64,000 nt of DNA from Planctomycetota bacterium (GTDB lineage Bacteria; Planctomycetota; JAJSAM01; JAJVHW01), in assembly GCA_021776825.1 (NCBI GenBank), contig JAJFFG010000004.1:91279-155278 (forward strand). The letters run 5' to 3'. Below, piece by piece: positions 14,916 to 24,349 of this stretch (position 1 is its first letter; each line of letters opens with the position of its first letter). Below the pieces are notes generated by a model, which saw nothing but the letters and a program-made list of their open reading frames with translations, was not told the origin of the DNA and made no database searches. A program made the position numbers and the translations under genes.

Positions 14916-17297
14916 CTACAAATTCTCCACCCAGTCCGACTTCTCCGCGACGAAGTTCACGATCAGCCGGAACATCGAATAGTCCGGCGCGATCTCCTTC
15001 ATCGTCGCCTCGCTCAGCCGACCGTCGAACGAGCCCTTCAGCGCCATCTTGCGGATCGTCTCGAGCTTCAGGCCGAGGTTGTCGGCGGCGAAGACCATGC
15101 GGTCGCGCGGCTTCGACGCGTGCTGCATGCCCTCTTCCTGCAGGTAGAAGTGGCTGACCGAGTGCTGGACCTTGCCGAGGCCCGAACGGAACACGAGGCC
15201 CATCGGCGAACTGCCGTACCGCTGACGCATCTGCGCGCTGTCGGCGATCACGTCGACGCGCTCGGGATACAGCACCGTGATCGGGAACGCCTGGATCTCG
15301 AGCCACCACTGCATCGCTGGGACGTTCTCGAACACGCCCGCGGTCAGGGGGTGGTTCGTGATCGCCTCCTCGACGACCACGACGTCGTTCCCCGTCGACG
15401 ATCGCGCGTACTGGGTCACGAAGCCCGGGAAGATCGGCATGACCGTCTTCGTGAGCGCCCAGTCCGTGGTCATCAGGTAGCCGCCGACGTTGACGAACCA
15501 GTCGATGCGCACCGCTGTCTCGGCATCGACGTTGCCCTCGCAGTTCACGAGCAGGATCTGGTTCGGCGTGAGCAGCGCGTTCTTGAGCTGCTGCGCGCGG
15601 AGGAGCGTGTGCTTGATGTCGAGGTGCTTCAGCACGATCTGGACCTTGTCCCACGCGCCGGTGAGGACCAGGATGCGGGCCTTCTGAAGGATCTCGATCC
15701 GCTCCTCCGGCTCGAGGCCGTAGCGCTTGTTCGTCTCCGCGGCCTGACGCTCCTTGGCGATCTCCTCGGCGCTCCGGCGGCTGCGCTTGACGATGTTGAT
15801 CGACTGCGAGTTCTCGGCGTACCAGGCTCGCCACTGGTCTGCGTCCGGATCGAACTTCTCGCCGGTGAGGATCTGCAGGTTCACCCAGCAGACACCCTTC
15901 ACGACTGGGTCGCGATCCTCGAGGCCGGCCGCGAGCAGGGGGATGGCCTTCGCTGCGCGGAGTCGACCGAGGCCCTCGAACGCCGCGGCGCGAAGACGCC
16001 AGTCCTTGTGTGTCGTGAGGGGCACGAGACGACCCATGTCGTCTCCGATGCCGAGCGCGCCGATGGTCGCCGCGGCTGCGGACGAGACGCGCCAGCTCTT
16101 GTCCTTCAGGAACGGCATCAGGACGTGGATCCCCTCGGGATCCACGGCGTCGTGCAGCTCGACGACGAACCGCAGGCGCACGCGATCCGACTCGTCCTTG
16201 CCGATCTGCTCGCGGAGCTTGCGGAACTCTGCCGCCTCCAGCAACTGCGCGAGCGCACTCACGGCTTCGGCGCGCACGTACCAGGACTCGTCGTACTCGA
16301 GTAGCGCAGCGATGCGCGTCGCGGCCTCTCGGTCGAGGATGCGTCCGAGCGCGCGCGTGGCCTCGCTTCGTACGCGCTCATCCTCGTGGGCGAGCAGCTC
16401 GCGCGTCTGCTCCGCCACCGCGCTGGTTCCGACGCGCGCCACCAGGCGCGCGAGTCGCCGGAGCTCACCGGGCTTCTTGGCGGCCTTGAACGCGGGCCGC
16501 ATCGCCTTGGCGGCCTCGGTTGGCTCGACGTGTCCGAGAGCCCGCGCCACGCGTTCGATGACGTAGTTGTCGTCGTCCTTCTGGAGCAGGACCTCGTTGA
16601 CGAGCAGCATGCGGATCTCGAGGTCGTCGACCTCCGAGAGCCCCTCGATGATCCCGGCGTACGAGAGGAAGTACTTGAGCTCGGCCCGCTTGCCGAGGAT
16701 CGGCATGAGCACCTTCATCGCGTCGGGGCGTGCCTCGGGGTCGCGAGCCACGAGCGCGAGGGCTCGCGCCGCTTCCGCGGAGAGGTAGGTGTCCTTGTCG
16801 CGTGCGTACTCGCGCAGTTTTCGGACGTTCTCCGCACCGAGCAGTCGCGACGCGGACCGTACCGCCCGCGCTTTCTGCGCGTCGTCGCGCGTGCGCTTCG
16901 TGCGATCCAGGAACAGCTTTGCGGCCTCGTCCGGAGCGGCCATCGCGAGGCCGCGCACGGCGGCCTCTCGCACCCAGGCGATCTCTCCATTGACGGCCGC
17001 CTCGACGAGGGCGTCGAGGGCGTCGTCGCCGCCGATCTTCGCCACGACGTCGCACGCGCGAATCTGCACTCCCCAGTCCTCGTCGGAGAGCGCCGGAATC
17101 GCCAGCTTCAGCGCGGCCTTCTTCGACTCGAGACCGTCGACGAGTTCCAGACCGTGCATACGGTCTTCATAGAGGCCGCTCTTCAGCAGCTTCTCGGCCT
17201 TCTCGATGGGTGGGTCCTCGGCGCCCGTCGCGGACGTGAGGAAGAGCGCGACGGCGGCGAGGGCGAGTGGGGTCAGCAGGAAACGCATGTTCGCCAT
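14916..17297 (-). CDS. Exported HEAT-repeat protein, 793 residues
   Basis: A signal peptide (M-A-N-M-R-F-L-L-T-P-L-A-L-A-A-V-A-L-F-L-T-S-A-T-G-A) is followed by about 500 residues of HEAT/armadillo-like helical pairs. Recurring A-x-x-A-L-G-x-I/L and V-R-x-E-A-x-x-A-L units mark them (for example about residues 300-345). From about residue 545 the sequence changes to an alpha/beta domain (I-L-V-L-T-G-A-W-D-K-V-Q-I-V, N-Q-I-L-L-V-N-C-E-G-N) that resembles the class-I glutamine-amidotransferase-like/ThuA-like exported domains common in planctomycetes. HEAT arrays are protein scaffolds; no enzyme activity is evident. Start 17297 or 17288; the frame upstream of these is shadow. Confidence 0.75.
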   Translation of the reverse strand: MANMRFLLTPLALAAVALFLTSATGAEDPPIEKAEKLLKSGLYEDRMHGLELVDGLESKKAALKLAIPALSDEDWGVQIRACDVVAKIGGDDALDALVEAAVNGEIAWVREAAVRGLAMAAPDEAAKLFLDRTKRTRDDAQKARAVRSASRLLGAENVRKLREYARDKDTYLSAEAARALALVARDPEARPDAMKVLMPILGKRAELKYFLSYAGIIEGLSEVDDLEIRMLLVNEVLLQKDDDNYVIERVARALGHVEPTEAAKAMRPAFKAAKKPGELRRLARLVARVGTSAVAEQTRELLAHEDERVRSEATRALGRILDREAATRIAALLEYDESWYVRAEAVSALAQLLEAAEFRKLREQIGKDESDRVRLRFVVELHDAVDPEGIHVLMPFLKDKSWRVSSAAAATIGALGIGDDMGRLVPLTTHKDWRLRAAAFEGLGRLRAAKAIPLLAAGLEDRDPVVKGVCWVNLQILTGEKFDPDADQWRAWYAENSQSINIVKRSRRSAEEIAKERQAAETNKRYGLEPEERIEILQKARILVLTGAWDKVQIVLKHLDIKHTLLRAQQLKNALLTPNQILLVNCEGNVDAETAVRIDWFVNVGGYLMTTDWALTKTVMPIFPGFVTQYARSSTGNDVVVVEEAITNHPLTAGVFENVPAMQWWLEIQAFPITVLYPERVDVIADSAQMRQRYGSSPMGLVFRSGLGKVQHSVSHFYLQEEGMQHASKPRDRMVFAADNLGLKLETIRKMALKGSFDGRLSEATMKEIAPDYSMFRLIVNFVAEKSDWVENL

Positions 17298-17375
17298 GCT
17301 AGGGGAGCCCGCACCTCGCGTGCCCAGCCGATCGAGCGTCGGGGGTGTCCTCTGGTGAGGTCGGGGGGGACGGCG

Positions 17376-17633
17376 GTGTCCCGAGGGTCCCGACGAGGGT
17401 CCCGACTCTGCGGCTGCTCGTCCGGCACCGTCTCTCGCAGCGTGACGCGCCCGGACTTCTTCGGTGCGACGCGAAGCGCGGCTCCGCTGGCCTTCACGAC
17501 CGCCGGGTATCCGCTGCCCGGGTTCGACTACATCCCGCTCCTGCCCGTCGAGGTCGCGGCGGACGTTCTGCTTCTCCCGGTCGACGCCTACAACGCGGTC
17601 ACCGGGGACCACGAGCCCGCGACAGACGAGTGA
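17376..17633 (+). CDS. Small YceK/YidQ-like protein
   Basis: An 85-residue frame from GTG 17376 whose second half fits the YceK/YidQ lipoprotein pattern: P-x-x-F-x-A-T-R, then Y-P-L-P-G-F-D-Y-I-P-L-L-P-V-E-V-A-A-D-V and L-L-L-P-V-D-A-Y-N. The family is usually a lipoprotein of unknown function. Here a lipobox-like C-G-C-S-S-G is present near residue 12, but the N-terminus before it is Arg/Ser-rich and not hydrophobic. Either the start is wrong or the signal peptide is degraded. Upstream is the divergent HEAT-repeat gene, so the gene stands alone. Confidence 0.4.
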   Translation: MSRGSRRGSRLCGCSSGTVSRSVTRPDFFGATRSAAPLAFTTAGYPLPGFDYIPLLPVEVAADVLLLPVDAYNAVTGDHEPATDE

Positions 17634-17675
17634 TTCGCGTTCGTGCTGCGCCGTGGCGAGCGCGAGTTCCGCGGC

Positions 17676-19340
17676 TCAGGCGTCCTGCATCGGAATCGTC
17701 ACGCCGCGCTCCTGCGCGACCTCGGCGGCCCGGTCGTATCCCGCGTCGACGTGGCGGATGACGCCCATACCCGGGTCGCAGGTCAGGACGCGCTCCAGAC
17801 GCTCGTCCATCTCCGGCGTGCCGTCGCAGCAGATGACCATGCCGGCGTGCAGCGAGTAGCCCATGCCGACGCCGCCTCCGTGGTGGAACGAGACCCACGT
17901 GGCTCCAGCCGCGGTGTTGAGCAGCGCGTTCAGGATCGGCCAGTCGGCGACGGCGTCCGAGCCGTCCTTCATCGCCTCGGTCTCGCGGTTCGGCGAGGCG
18001 ACGGAGCCGCAGTCGAGGTGGTCGCGGCCGATCACGATCGGAGCCGACAGCTCGCCGTCGCGCACCATCCGGTTGAACTCGAGACCGGCCTTCGCCCGCT
18101 CGCCATAACCGAGCCAGCAGATGCGGGACGGCAGCCCCTGGAACTTGACGCGCTCCCCGGCCAGCTTGATCCAGCGCGCGAGCGGAGCGTCATCCGGGAA
18201 CAGCCGCAGGATGGCCTCGTCGGTCTTCCGGATGTCCTCCGGGTCGCCGGAGAGCGCCACCCAGCGGAACGGGCCCTTGCCCTCGCAGAAGAGCGGACGG
18301 ATGTAGGCCGGGACGAACCCCGGGAACGCGAAGGCGTCGGCGTAGCCGTTGGCCTCGGCCTGGCCGCGAAGGTTGTTGCCGTAGTCGAACGTCGCGGCGC
18401 CGCGTGCCTGGAGCTCCACCATGAGCTGGCAGTGGTCGACCATCGTGCGGCGGCTCTCGGCCATGTAGCGCTCGGGGTCGCTGTCCCGCAGAGCGATCGC
18501 GTCGTCGAACGGCATCCCATCCGGCACGTAGCCCCGGAGCTCGTCGTGGGCGCTGGTCTGGTCGGTGAGCAGGGTCGGCACGATGTTGCGGGCGAGCAGG
18601 GCGCGCAGCAGATCGGTCTGTGGCGCCGCGACACCGATCGAGACGGCCTCCTTGGCCTCGCACGCCGCGAGGGCCCGATCGATGGCGGCATCGATGGAGA
18701 CGGCGACCTCGTCGAGGTAGTCCGTGTCGAGTCGCTTCTGGATGCGCGACGCATCGATGTCGGCACCCAGGAACACGGCTTCGTTCATCGTGGCGGCCAG
18801 CGGCTGCGCACCGCCCATTCCACCCAGCCCGCCGGAGACGACCAGCTTGCCGCTCAGATCGCCGTCCGCGTGCTGGCGCGCCGCTTCGGCGAACGTTTCG
18901 TACGTGCCCTGGAGGATGCCCTGGGTCCCGATGTAGATCCACGACCCGGCCGTCATCTGGCCGTACATCATCAGACCCTTCCGCTCGAGCTCGCGGAAGT
19001 GCTCCCAGTTGGCCCAGTTGCCGACGAGGTTCGAGTTGGCGATCAGCACGCGCGGCGCGTGGACGTGCGTGCGGAAGATGCCGACCGGCTTGCCGCTCTG
19101 CACGAGCAGCGTCTCGTCTTCCCGTAGATCCTTCAGGCTCGCGAGGATCGCGTCGAACGACGCCCAGTCCCGAGCGGCCTTGCCGGTGCCGCCGTAGACC
19201 ACCAGGTTGTCCGGGTCCTCGGCGTTGTCGGGCGCGAGGTTGTGCTGAATCATCCGGAACGGCGCCTCGATCTGCCAGTTGCGGCAGGTGAGCTCGTTTC
19301 CGGTTGGAGGCAGGACGGTGCGGGGGCCGTGGTCGCTCAT
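17676..19340 (-). CDS. hutU: Urocanate hydratase
   Basis: A 554-residue enzyme converting urocanate to imidazolone-propionate, the second step of histidine catabolism, with tightly bound NAD+ as electrophile. Signatures include [13 protein letters not shown] near the N-terminus, [14 protein letters not shown], and the NAD-binding [12 protein letters not shown]. The catalytic-cysteine region [11 protein letters not shown] and the C-terminal [11 protein letters not shown] are also present. Length and order are canonical. It is on the same strand as hutH upstream, separated from it by a GNAT gene and a palindromic repeat at 19374-19543. Confidence 0.97.
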   Translation of the reverse strand: MSDHGPRTVLPPTGNELTCRNWQIEAPFRMIQHNLAPDNAEDPDNLVVYGGTGKAARDWASFDAILASLKDLREDETLLVQSGKPVGIFRTHVHAPRVLIANSNLVGNWANWEHFRELERKGLMMYGQMTAGSWIYIGTQGILQGTYETFAEAARQHADGDLSGKLVVSGGLGGMGGAQPLAATMNEAVFLGADIDASRIQKRLDTDYLDEVAVSIDAAIDRALAACEAKEAVSIGVAAPQTDLLRALLARNIVPTLLTDQTSAHDELRGYVPDGMPFDDAIALRDSDPERYMAESRRTMVDHCQLMVELQARGAATFDYGNNLRGQAEANGYADAFAFPGFVPAYIRPLFCEGKGPFRWVALSGDPEDIRKTDEAILRLFPDDAPLARWIKLAGERVKFQGLPSRICWLGYGERAKAGLEFNRMVRDGELSAPIVIGRDHLDCGSVASPNRETEAMKDGSDAVADWPILNALLNTAAGATWVSFHHGGGVGMGYSLHAGMVICCDGTPEMDERLERVLTCDPGMGVIRHVDAGYDRAAEVAQERGVTIPMQDA

Positions 19341-19373
19341 TCCGGGATCGTACGCCGACCCCCGCCGAACCCC

Positions 19374-19543
19374 GAGCCCTGCCGTAACTAAGTAACTTGC
19401 GGCCTCGACTCTCGGCGAACGCCTCGACGACCGGACGGCGTTCGCCTGGATCCCGATGGGGATGCGCAGCTCTCACACCGGGTGTTCTTCCGTCCACATC
19501 TCGCGAACTCGAGGCTGGAAGTTAGCTAGTTGGGGCAGGGCTC
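19374..19543. repeat. 170-bp unit with 35-bp inverted ends
   Basis: The left arm 19374-19408 (GAGCCCTGCC-TAACTA-GTAACTT-CCTCGA) and right arm 19509-19543 are imperfect inverse copies, about four fifths identical. The 100-bp centre has no gene. It lies between hutU and the GNAT gene and would form a large hairpin in RNA. It could be a MITE or an intercistronic RNA structure. Confidence 0.65.
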
Positions 19544-19571
19544 GAGCTCTGGCGGCGCTTGGCGTGGGGGT

Positions 19572-20132
19572 TCAGCTCTGCCTCGCCTTGAGGGCCGCCA
19601 TCCACTCGCCCTTGAAGAGGCTGAAGTGCGCGACGTCCAGGCGCTCGCCGTGCTGGACCACGCGACCGCGGAGCACGCCCTCCTGCTCCATGCCGAGCTT
19701 GCGCAGCACGGCGTGGGACGCCTTGTTCCGGATGTCGGACCGCGCGGTGAGGAGCGTCAGCCCGAGGCGACCGAACCCGTAGCCGAGCATCGCCCGGCCG
19801 GCCTCTGTGGCGAGGCCCTGCCCCCAGTGCTCATGACCGAAGACGAAGCCGAGCTCGGCCGTGCCGTGGGCGGCGCGAACGTTGAGGTCGATCGCGCCGA
19901 TGACGCGGTCGCTCTGCAGGATCGCGAACGTCGGGCGGCTGTCCCACTCCATCAACGTCAGGCGCGACAGGTACTCCTCGGCCTGCCGCCGGCCGTACGG
20001 ACGCGGGATCGACGGGATGAAGCGCGAGACCTCCGGATTGCCGGCGTACGTCACGATGTCGTCGACGTCGCCGAACGAGAAGGGTCGCAGCGAGAGGCGC
20101 TCGGTCTGGAAACTGACGGGTTGCGTGGTCAC
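19572..20132 (-). CDS. GNAT-family N-acetyltransferase (RimJ/RimL-like)
   Basis: A 186-residue acetyltransferase of the RimJ/RimL subgroup, which transfers acetyl from acetyl-CoA to an amino group. It opens Q-T-E-R-L-S-L-R-P-F-S-F-G-D-V-D-D-I and carries E-L-G-F-V-F-G-H-E-H-W-G-Q-G-L-A-T-E-A, where the acetyl-CoA loop is the x-G-Q-G-L-A/G pattern. It ends with the usual N-K-A-S-H-A-V-L-R-K-L-G-M-E-Q-E-G. The substrate is unknown. It sits between hutH and hutU on the same strand; a role in histidine use is not implied by sequence. Confidence 0.85.
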   Translation of the reverse strand: MTTQPVSFQTERLSLRPFSFGDVDDIVTYAGNPEVSRFIPSIPRPYGRRQAEEYLSRLTLMEWDSRPTFAILQSDRVIGAIDLNVRAAHGTAELGFVFGHEHWGQGLATEAGRAMLGYGFGRLGLTLLTARSDIRNKASHAVLRKLGMEQEGVLRGRVVQHGERLDVAHFSLFKGEWMAALKARQS

Positions 20133-20149
20133 GGTGTCTCTCTGTTCCC

Positions 20150-20230
20150 GTTCGGTCAGGTCACGTTCGAGTCGGTCAGCTCACGTTCGATTCGGTCAGC
20201 TCACGTTCGATTCGGTCAGGTCACGTTCGG
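20150..20230. repeat. 20-bp tandem repeats after hutH
   Basis: Three full 20-bp units GTTCGAKTCGGTCAGSTCAC (20165-20224) follow a partial one at 20150. They fill the gap between hutH and the GNAT gene. The phrase TTCGGTCA recurs upstream of hutH at 21867-21896. Confidence 0.8.
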
Positions 20231-20235
20231 CTGTG

Positions 20236-21780
20236 TCACGCGGGGTGCAGCCCGACGAGCGGGCCCGCATGGGCCTCGGCCGCGGCGAGGAGTGCGCCGC
20301 TGCGCATGAGCGCGCGCGCGGCTTCGAAGTCGGTGGACAGGACGCGGTCGTCGTCGAGCGGGGCGACGCTCTCGCGCAGCGCCGCGTGCGTGGCTTCGAG
20401 CGCCGTGCCCGTCCGCAGCGGACGACGCAGATCGAGCGCGTTGCATGCCGCGAGGATCTCGATCGCCAGGATCGTCTCGACGTTCTCACCGACCTGCCGC
20501 GCCTTGCGGGCCGAGATCGGCGCCATGCTGACATGGTCTTCCTGGTTGGCCGACGTCGGGATGCTGTCCATCGACGCGGGCTGACCCAGAGTGCGGTTCT
20601 CGCACACCAGCGCCGCCGCCGTGACCTGGGCCATCATGTACCCGCTCTGCAGCCCGGGGATGGCGGCGAGGAACGGGGGCAGATGCGAGAGATCAGGATT
20701 GACGAGGCTCTCGATCCGGCGCTCCGAGATCGATCCGAGTTCGCCGGATGCGCAGGTCATGTAGTCGCACACCAGCGCGACCGGCTCGGCGTGGAAGTTG
20801 CCGCCGGAGATGACGTCGCCGGTGTCGGGGAACACGAGCGGATTGTCCGTCGTGGAGTTGGCCTCGCGCACCAGGACATCGCGGACGTGCGAGAGCGCGT
20901 CGCGACAGGCTCCGTGTACCTGAGGCGCGCACCGCGCCGAGTACGCATCCTGCACCTTGTGGGGCCCGGCGTGGCTCTGGAGCAGCTCGCTGCCCGTGAG
21001 CAGACGCTGCACGTTGTCACCCGTGACCGCCTGGCCCGGATGCGGTCGCACGGCCTGGACTTCCGGTCGGAACGGCTTCGCGCTGTAGAGGAGCGCGTCG
21101 ATCGTGAGTGCCACTGCGAGGTCGGCGTGTCGGAGCAGGTCGTCTGCGCGGGCGAGCGCGAGCAGGCCGACGGCGGTGGAGAGCTGCGTGCCGTTCAGCA
21201 GCGCGAGGCCCTCCTTTTCGCGGATCTCGTACGACGGTGCGATGCCGCAGGCGGTGAGCGCCTGCGCCGCGGGCTGGACGACTCCATGGTGGCGCAGTTC
21301 GCCCTCGCCGAGGACCGCCAGCGCGATGTGAGCGAGCGGCGCCAGATCTCCGCTGGCACCGACCGAGCCCTTCTCCGGGACGACGGGGACAAGACCCGCG
21401 TTCCAGATCGCGAGCAGGCGCTCGACGAGCCCGCGACTCACTCCGGAGTTGCCGCGGATCAGCGACTGGATGCGCAGGAGGAGCATCAGTCGCGCGGCGT
21501 CGTCCGGCAGATGGCGCCCGACGCCGCAGCAGTGCGAGCGGATCAGGTTCTCCTGGAGCCGGACGCGATCCTCGGGGGCGATCGTGCGGTCCTGGAGTCG
21601 CCCGAAGCCGGTGTTGACGCCGTAGACGGCGCGACCGTCGGCCAGCGCGTCGTCGATGACGCCCCGCGCGACGGCCACGCGCTGCCACGCGTCGTCGGAT
21701 ACGGAGAGGGTCAGGCGCGGCTCGCGCACGGCGCGACGCACGTCGTCGAGGGTCAGTCCGGAACCGGAGAGGGTCAGCAC
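20236..21780 (-). CDS. hutH: Histidine ammonia-lyase
   Basis: A 514-residue lyase catalysing histidine to urocanate plus ammonia, the entry step of the hut pathway. The self-processing Ala142-Ser143-Gly144 triad that forms the MIO cofactor is intact within G-S-V-G-A-S-G-D-L-A-P-L-A-H, and the active-site Y53-G-V-N-T-G-F-G is present. Further matches are Q-E-N-L-I-R-S-H-C-C-G-V-G, Q-D-A-Y-S-x-R-C-x-P-Q-V-H-G and the late N-Q-E-D-H-V-S-M-A. It starts at ATG 21780. Tandem TTCGGTCA-type repeats flank both ends and could be operator sites or simple slippage products. Confidence 0.97.
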   Translation of the reverse strand: MLTLSGSGLTLDDVRRAVREPRLTLSVSDDAWQRVAVARGVIDDALADGRAVYGVNTGFGRLQDRTIAPEDRVRLQENLIRSHCCGVGRHLPDDAARLMLLLRIQSLIRGNSGVSRGLVERLLAIWNAGLVPVVPEKGSVGASGDLAPLAHIALAVLGEGELRHHGVVQPAAQALTACGIAPSYEIREKEGLALLNGTQLSTAVGLLALARADDLLRHADLAVALTIDALLYSAKPFRPEVQAVRPHPGQAVTGDNVQRLLTGSELLQSHAGPHKVQDAYSARCAPQVHGACRDALSHVRDVLVREANSTTDNPLVFPDTGDVISGGNFHAEPVALVCDYMTCASGELGSISERRIESLVNPDLSHLPPFLAAIPGLQSGYMMAQVTAAALVCENRTLGQPASMDSIPTSANQEDHVSMAPISARKARQVGENVETILAIEILAACNALDLRRPLRTGTALEATHAALRESVAPLDDDRVLSTDFEAARALMRSGALLAAAEAHAGPLVGLHPA

Positions 21781-21866
21781 GCCGCGGAGGCTACCCGGCG
21801 GCCGGAGAGGGCTGGATCACTCTTTGGCGATCCCGTTTCGAGATCACCGGCTCGGTCATCACCGGT

Positions 21867-21896
21867 CTGTGTGTGACCGAACTGTGTGTGACCGAA
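21867..21896. repeat. 15-bp tandem repeat upstream of hutH
   Basis: CTGTGTGTGACCGAA occurs twice in direct succession, about 90 bp before the hutH start. The reverse complement contains TTCGGTCA, also present in the 20150 array. A regulator-binding role is possible but unproven. Confidence 0.6.
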
Positions 21897-21903
21897 CTGG
21901 GGA

Positions 21904-23073
21904 TCACTCGTCGACGAGCTCCACGCGCGTGGACCGCTCGACGTCGAGGAAGCGCGGCTCGAACGCCGCACCGCCGTCCGGACCGACGCCGCGCCGCCAC
22001 GAGGGCCAGATCTGGTACTTCACGTCGATCTCGGAGTCGATGAGGCGCCCGGCCTCGCGATCGAAGCGCCATGCCGCGGAGTACGCGTCGGCGTCGGCCT
22101 GGACATGGACCCTCTCGATGGCGGTGGCGTGGCCGCGCCGGATGCCGAGTCGCGGCTCCTTGTCGACGTTGGCAACGGCGGCGATCCGGAAGACGTTGTC
22201 TGCGTCGTGCGTGCTGGTGAGCCCGCCGTCGAACACGACGTAGTGCGCGTACGGCGTCACGCGCCGTAGGCGCATGTCCCGCTTCTCGCCGGCGGGGATC
22301 GGATCGGCTCCGACGGGCGGGAAGAATCGCTCCATCCACTGCGTCAGCATGTCGTCCAGCGCGAACTGGGGCTCCATCTTGCGGGTCTGGCCCGGGGAGA
22401 TCAGCTCGACCGCGGCAGCCCACTCCTCCTCCAGCCGATCGAGACCGTCGATCGAGACCGGAGCGCCGTTCTTCCCGAGCTTCACCTGCACGGGCATGCC
22501 CAGCGCAGCCATCAACGGCTTCACCGTGGGGCCGACGACGTCGTCGTCGAGCATCTGCTGGTCGGGGTCGCGCGTGTCGAAGTCGAATTCCAACCCGTTC
22601 GGGTAGATCGCCTGGATGCGCATCCAGTCCATCGAGACCTGGATGCGGGGCTCCGGCGAGGCGCCGACGACACGCATCGAAAACCCGATGTAGCGCCGCT
22701 CGGCGACGGTCCCGCCGTCCTCGCGATTGCGCGTCAGAGTCGCCTCGGTGAGCACGTACTCGGACTTCGTGCCGACCTTGTACGTGAGGCGGACCGGCAC
22801 CGAAGTCCCGTCCTCGAGTGGCGGTCCCACGTCGCGCTTCGGCATCGGGTCCGGGAGCTCGACCGGGGCTCGCGGCTTGAGCTGCGCTCCGCCGTTCGAC
22901 GCCCGACGAGGGTGGGGGTCGCGGAAGCCCCCGTCGCCGCCTCCGGAAGCGTCCTGCTCAGGGTCGACGCTGGCCGTGCCACCCCCGTTCCCAGGGAGGA
23001 CTTGCCACACGACGAACGCCGAGATGGCGAGGGCGAGCAGGATCAGTGCGAGGCGAGTCTTCTTGCGGTCCAT
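21904..23073 (-). CDS. Membrane-anchored protein of unknown function (DUF6263-like)
   Basis: A 389-residue protein with an N-terminal anchor (K-K-T-R-L-A-L-I-L-L-A-L-A-I-S-A-F-V-V-W), a disordered Gly/Asp/Pro-rich linker (about residues 28-85) and a beta-rich body. The pattern V-R-L-T-Y-K-V-G-T-K-S-E-Y followed by paired long strands and I-P-A-G-E-K-R resembles the exported DUF6263-type lipid-binding-like folds seen in planctomycetes, but I hold that loosely. It ends just before the 15-bp repeats upstream of hutH. No enzyme motif is visible. Confidence 0.55.
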   Translation of the reverse strand: MDRKKTRLALILLALAISAFVVWQVLPGNGGGTASVDPEQDASGGGDGGFRDPHPRRASNGGAQLKPRAPVELPDPMPKRDVGPPLEDGTSVPVRLTYKVGTKSEYVLTEATLTRNREDGGTVAERRYIGFSMRVVGASPEPRIQVSMDWMRIQAIYPNGLEFDFDTRDPDQQMLDDDVVGPTVKPLMAALGMPVQVKLGKNGAPVSIDGLDRLEEEWAAAVELISPGQTRKMEPQFALDDMLTQWMERFFPPVGADPIPAGEKRDMRLRRVTPYAHYVVFDGGLTSTHDADNVFRIAAVANVDKEPRLGIRRGHATAIERVHVQADADAYSAAWRFDREAGRLIDSEIDVKYQIWPSWRRGVGPDGGAAFEPRFLDVERSTRVELVDE

Positions 23074-23254
23074 GTTCTGTTCCGGTCAGGCAGCGATCCC
23101 GATCGGCAGAGTGTAACGGCGCGTGACACCGTGCCCCACGCAGTCACGATGGCATCGGCCTCACCTCGGCTCGGGCTCACGTTGGCATCAGGCTCCCCTT
23201 CGTGTCGTCCTCACCTTGGTAGAGGGCCCGAGCGGGGTGAACCTGTCGCCTGCG

Positions 23255-24349
23255 ATGCGCCTCGCCGTCGACGTCAGCATTCTCGAGCTCCCGTGCCCCA
23301 CTGGCGTGGAGCGCGTCGCGCGAGAGATCGTGCAGGTGCTGCCGAGCGTCCTCTCGTCGTCGGACGTCCTCCTCGTGCTGGGCCGAGGCGAGATCGAACT
23401 GCCCAGCTCGATCGGTCACGGAGCCCGCGTGATTGGCCTCGGAGGGCGCGAGCCACTCGCCGTCTGGCGGGAGACGCGACTCGTGAAGGCGCTGCGGAGC
23501 CAGAACGCCGACGTGCTCTGGTCACCGGTGGCGGCCATTCCCGTGCGGACCCGCGTGCCGCGCGTGGCCACCGTGCACGAACTCCCCTGGCGCGTGCGGC
23601 CCGGTCTCGAGGGCACGCTGCGCGAACGCGTACATCGCGCTCGCCTGGCCGTCGCGGTGAAGGCGGCAGCCCGGATCGTCGTGCCGAGCGCCAGCGCTCG
23701 CGAGCAGCTGGTGGCCGACGCCCCCGCGGCGGCGGACCGCGTCCGCGTGGTGGGGCACGGCGTGCCCGCGAGGTTCCGCCGGCCGGTGGACGCCGGCTCC
23801 GCCGCCGAGCTGCGCGCGCTCCATCTGGTGCCGTCGACGCCGTACGTCCTGCACGTCGGCGGCACGCGCCCCCGGAAGAACGTCCCGCTCCTGCTGCGAG
23901 CCTTCGCGCGCTACCGGCTCCGCGGCGGGACCTGGCCGCTCGTCCTGGCTGGGCCGGGCGACCCGCCGACTCGCCTCCCCGCCGCCGCGTACCATCTCGG
24001 GTATGTCTCCGAGGAACTCCTGGCCGCGCTCTACGACGGTGCCGGGGCACTTGCGGTGTCCTCCGAGTCCGAGGGGTTCGGGCTCCCGGTGATCGAGGCG
24101 ATGACCGTCGCCGTTCCGGTCGTGACGACCCGTGCCGGCGGGTTGGTGGAGACGGCCGGAGACGCCGCGCTGGCCGTCGACCCGGACGACGAAGAGGGCC
24201 TGGCCGATGCGCTCCTCCGCCTCGAGCGCGAGCCGGAGACGCGCGAGGACCTGATCGAGCGCGGGCGGGCTCACGCCGCGGGGTTCACGTGGGAGCAGGC
24301 GGCGGTGCGCTTGCATGCCGTCCTGGCGGAGGCCTGCGAGCTGCGATGA
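23255..24349 (+). CDS. Glycosyltransferase family 4
   Basis: A 364-residue GT-B retaining glycosyltransferase. The acceptor domain opens D-V-S-I-L-E-L-P-C-P-T-G-V-E-R-V-A-R-E. The nucleotide-sugar domain shows Y-V-L-H-V-G-G-T-R-P-R-K-N-V and the E-x7-E motif S-E-G-F-G-L-P-V-I-E-A-M at about residues 272-283, then V-V-T-T-R-A-G-G. It probably adds a hexose to a cell-surface glycan or lipid-linked precursor. ATG 23255 is preferred over the longer frame from 23123, whose extra residues are not protein-like. It is coupled by an ATGA overlap to the next glycosyltransferase. Confidence 0.85.
   Translation: MRLAVDVSILELPCPTGVERVAREIVQVLPSVLSSSDVLLVLGRGEIELPSSIGHGARVIGLGGREPLAVWRETRLVKALRSQNADVLWSPVAAIPVRTRVPRVATVHELPWRVRPGLEGTLRERVHRARLAVAVKAAARIVVPSASAREQLVADAPAAADRVRVVGHGVPARFRRPVDAGSAAELRALHLVPSTPYVLHVGGTRPRKNVPLLLRAFARYRLRGGTWPLVLAGPGDPPTRLPAAAYHLGYVSEELLAALYDGAGALAVSSESEGFGLPVIEAMTVAVPVVTTRAGGLVETAGDAALAVDPDDEEGLADALLRLEREPETREDLIERGRAHAAGFTWEQAAVRLHAVLAEACELR

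Noticed and set aside
20150..20230. Short CRISPR-like array
   Set aside because: Units are contiguous 20-bp tandem copies with no spacers.
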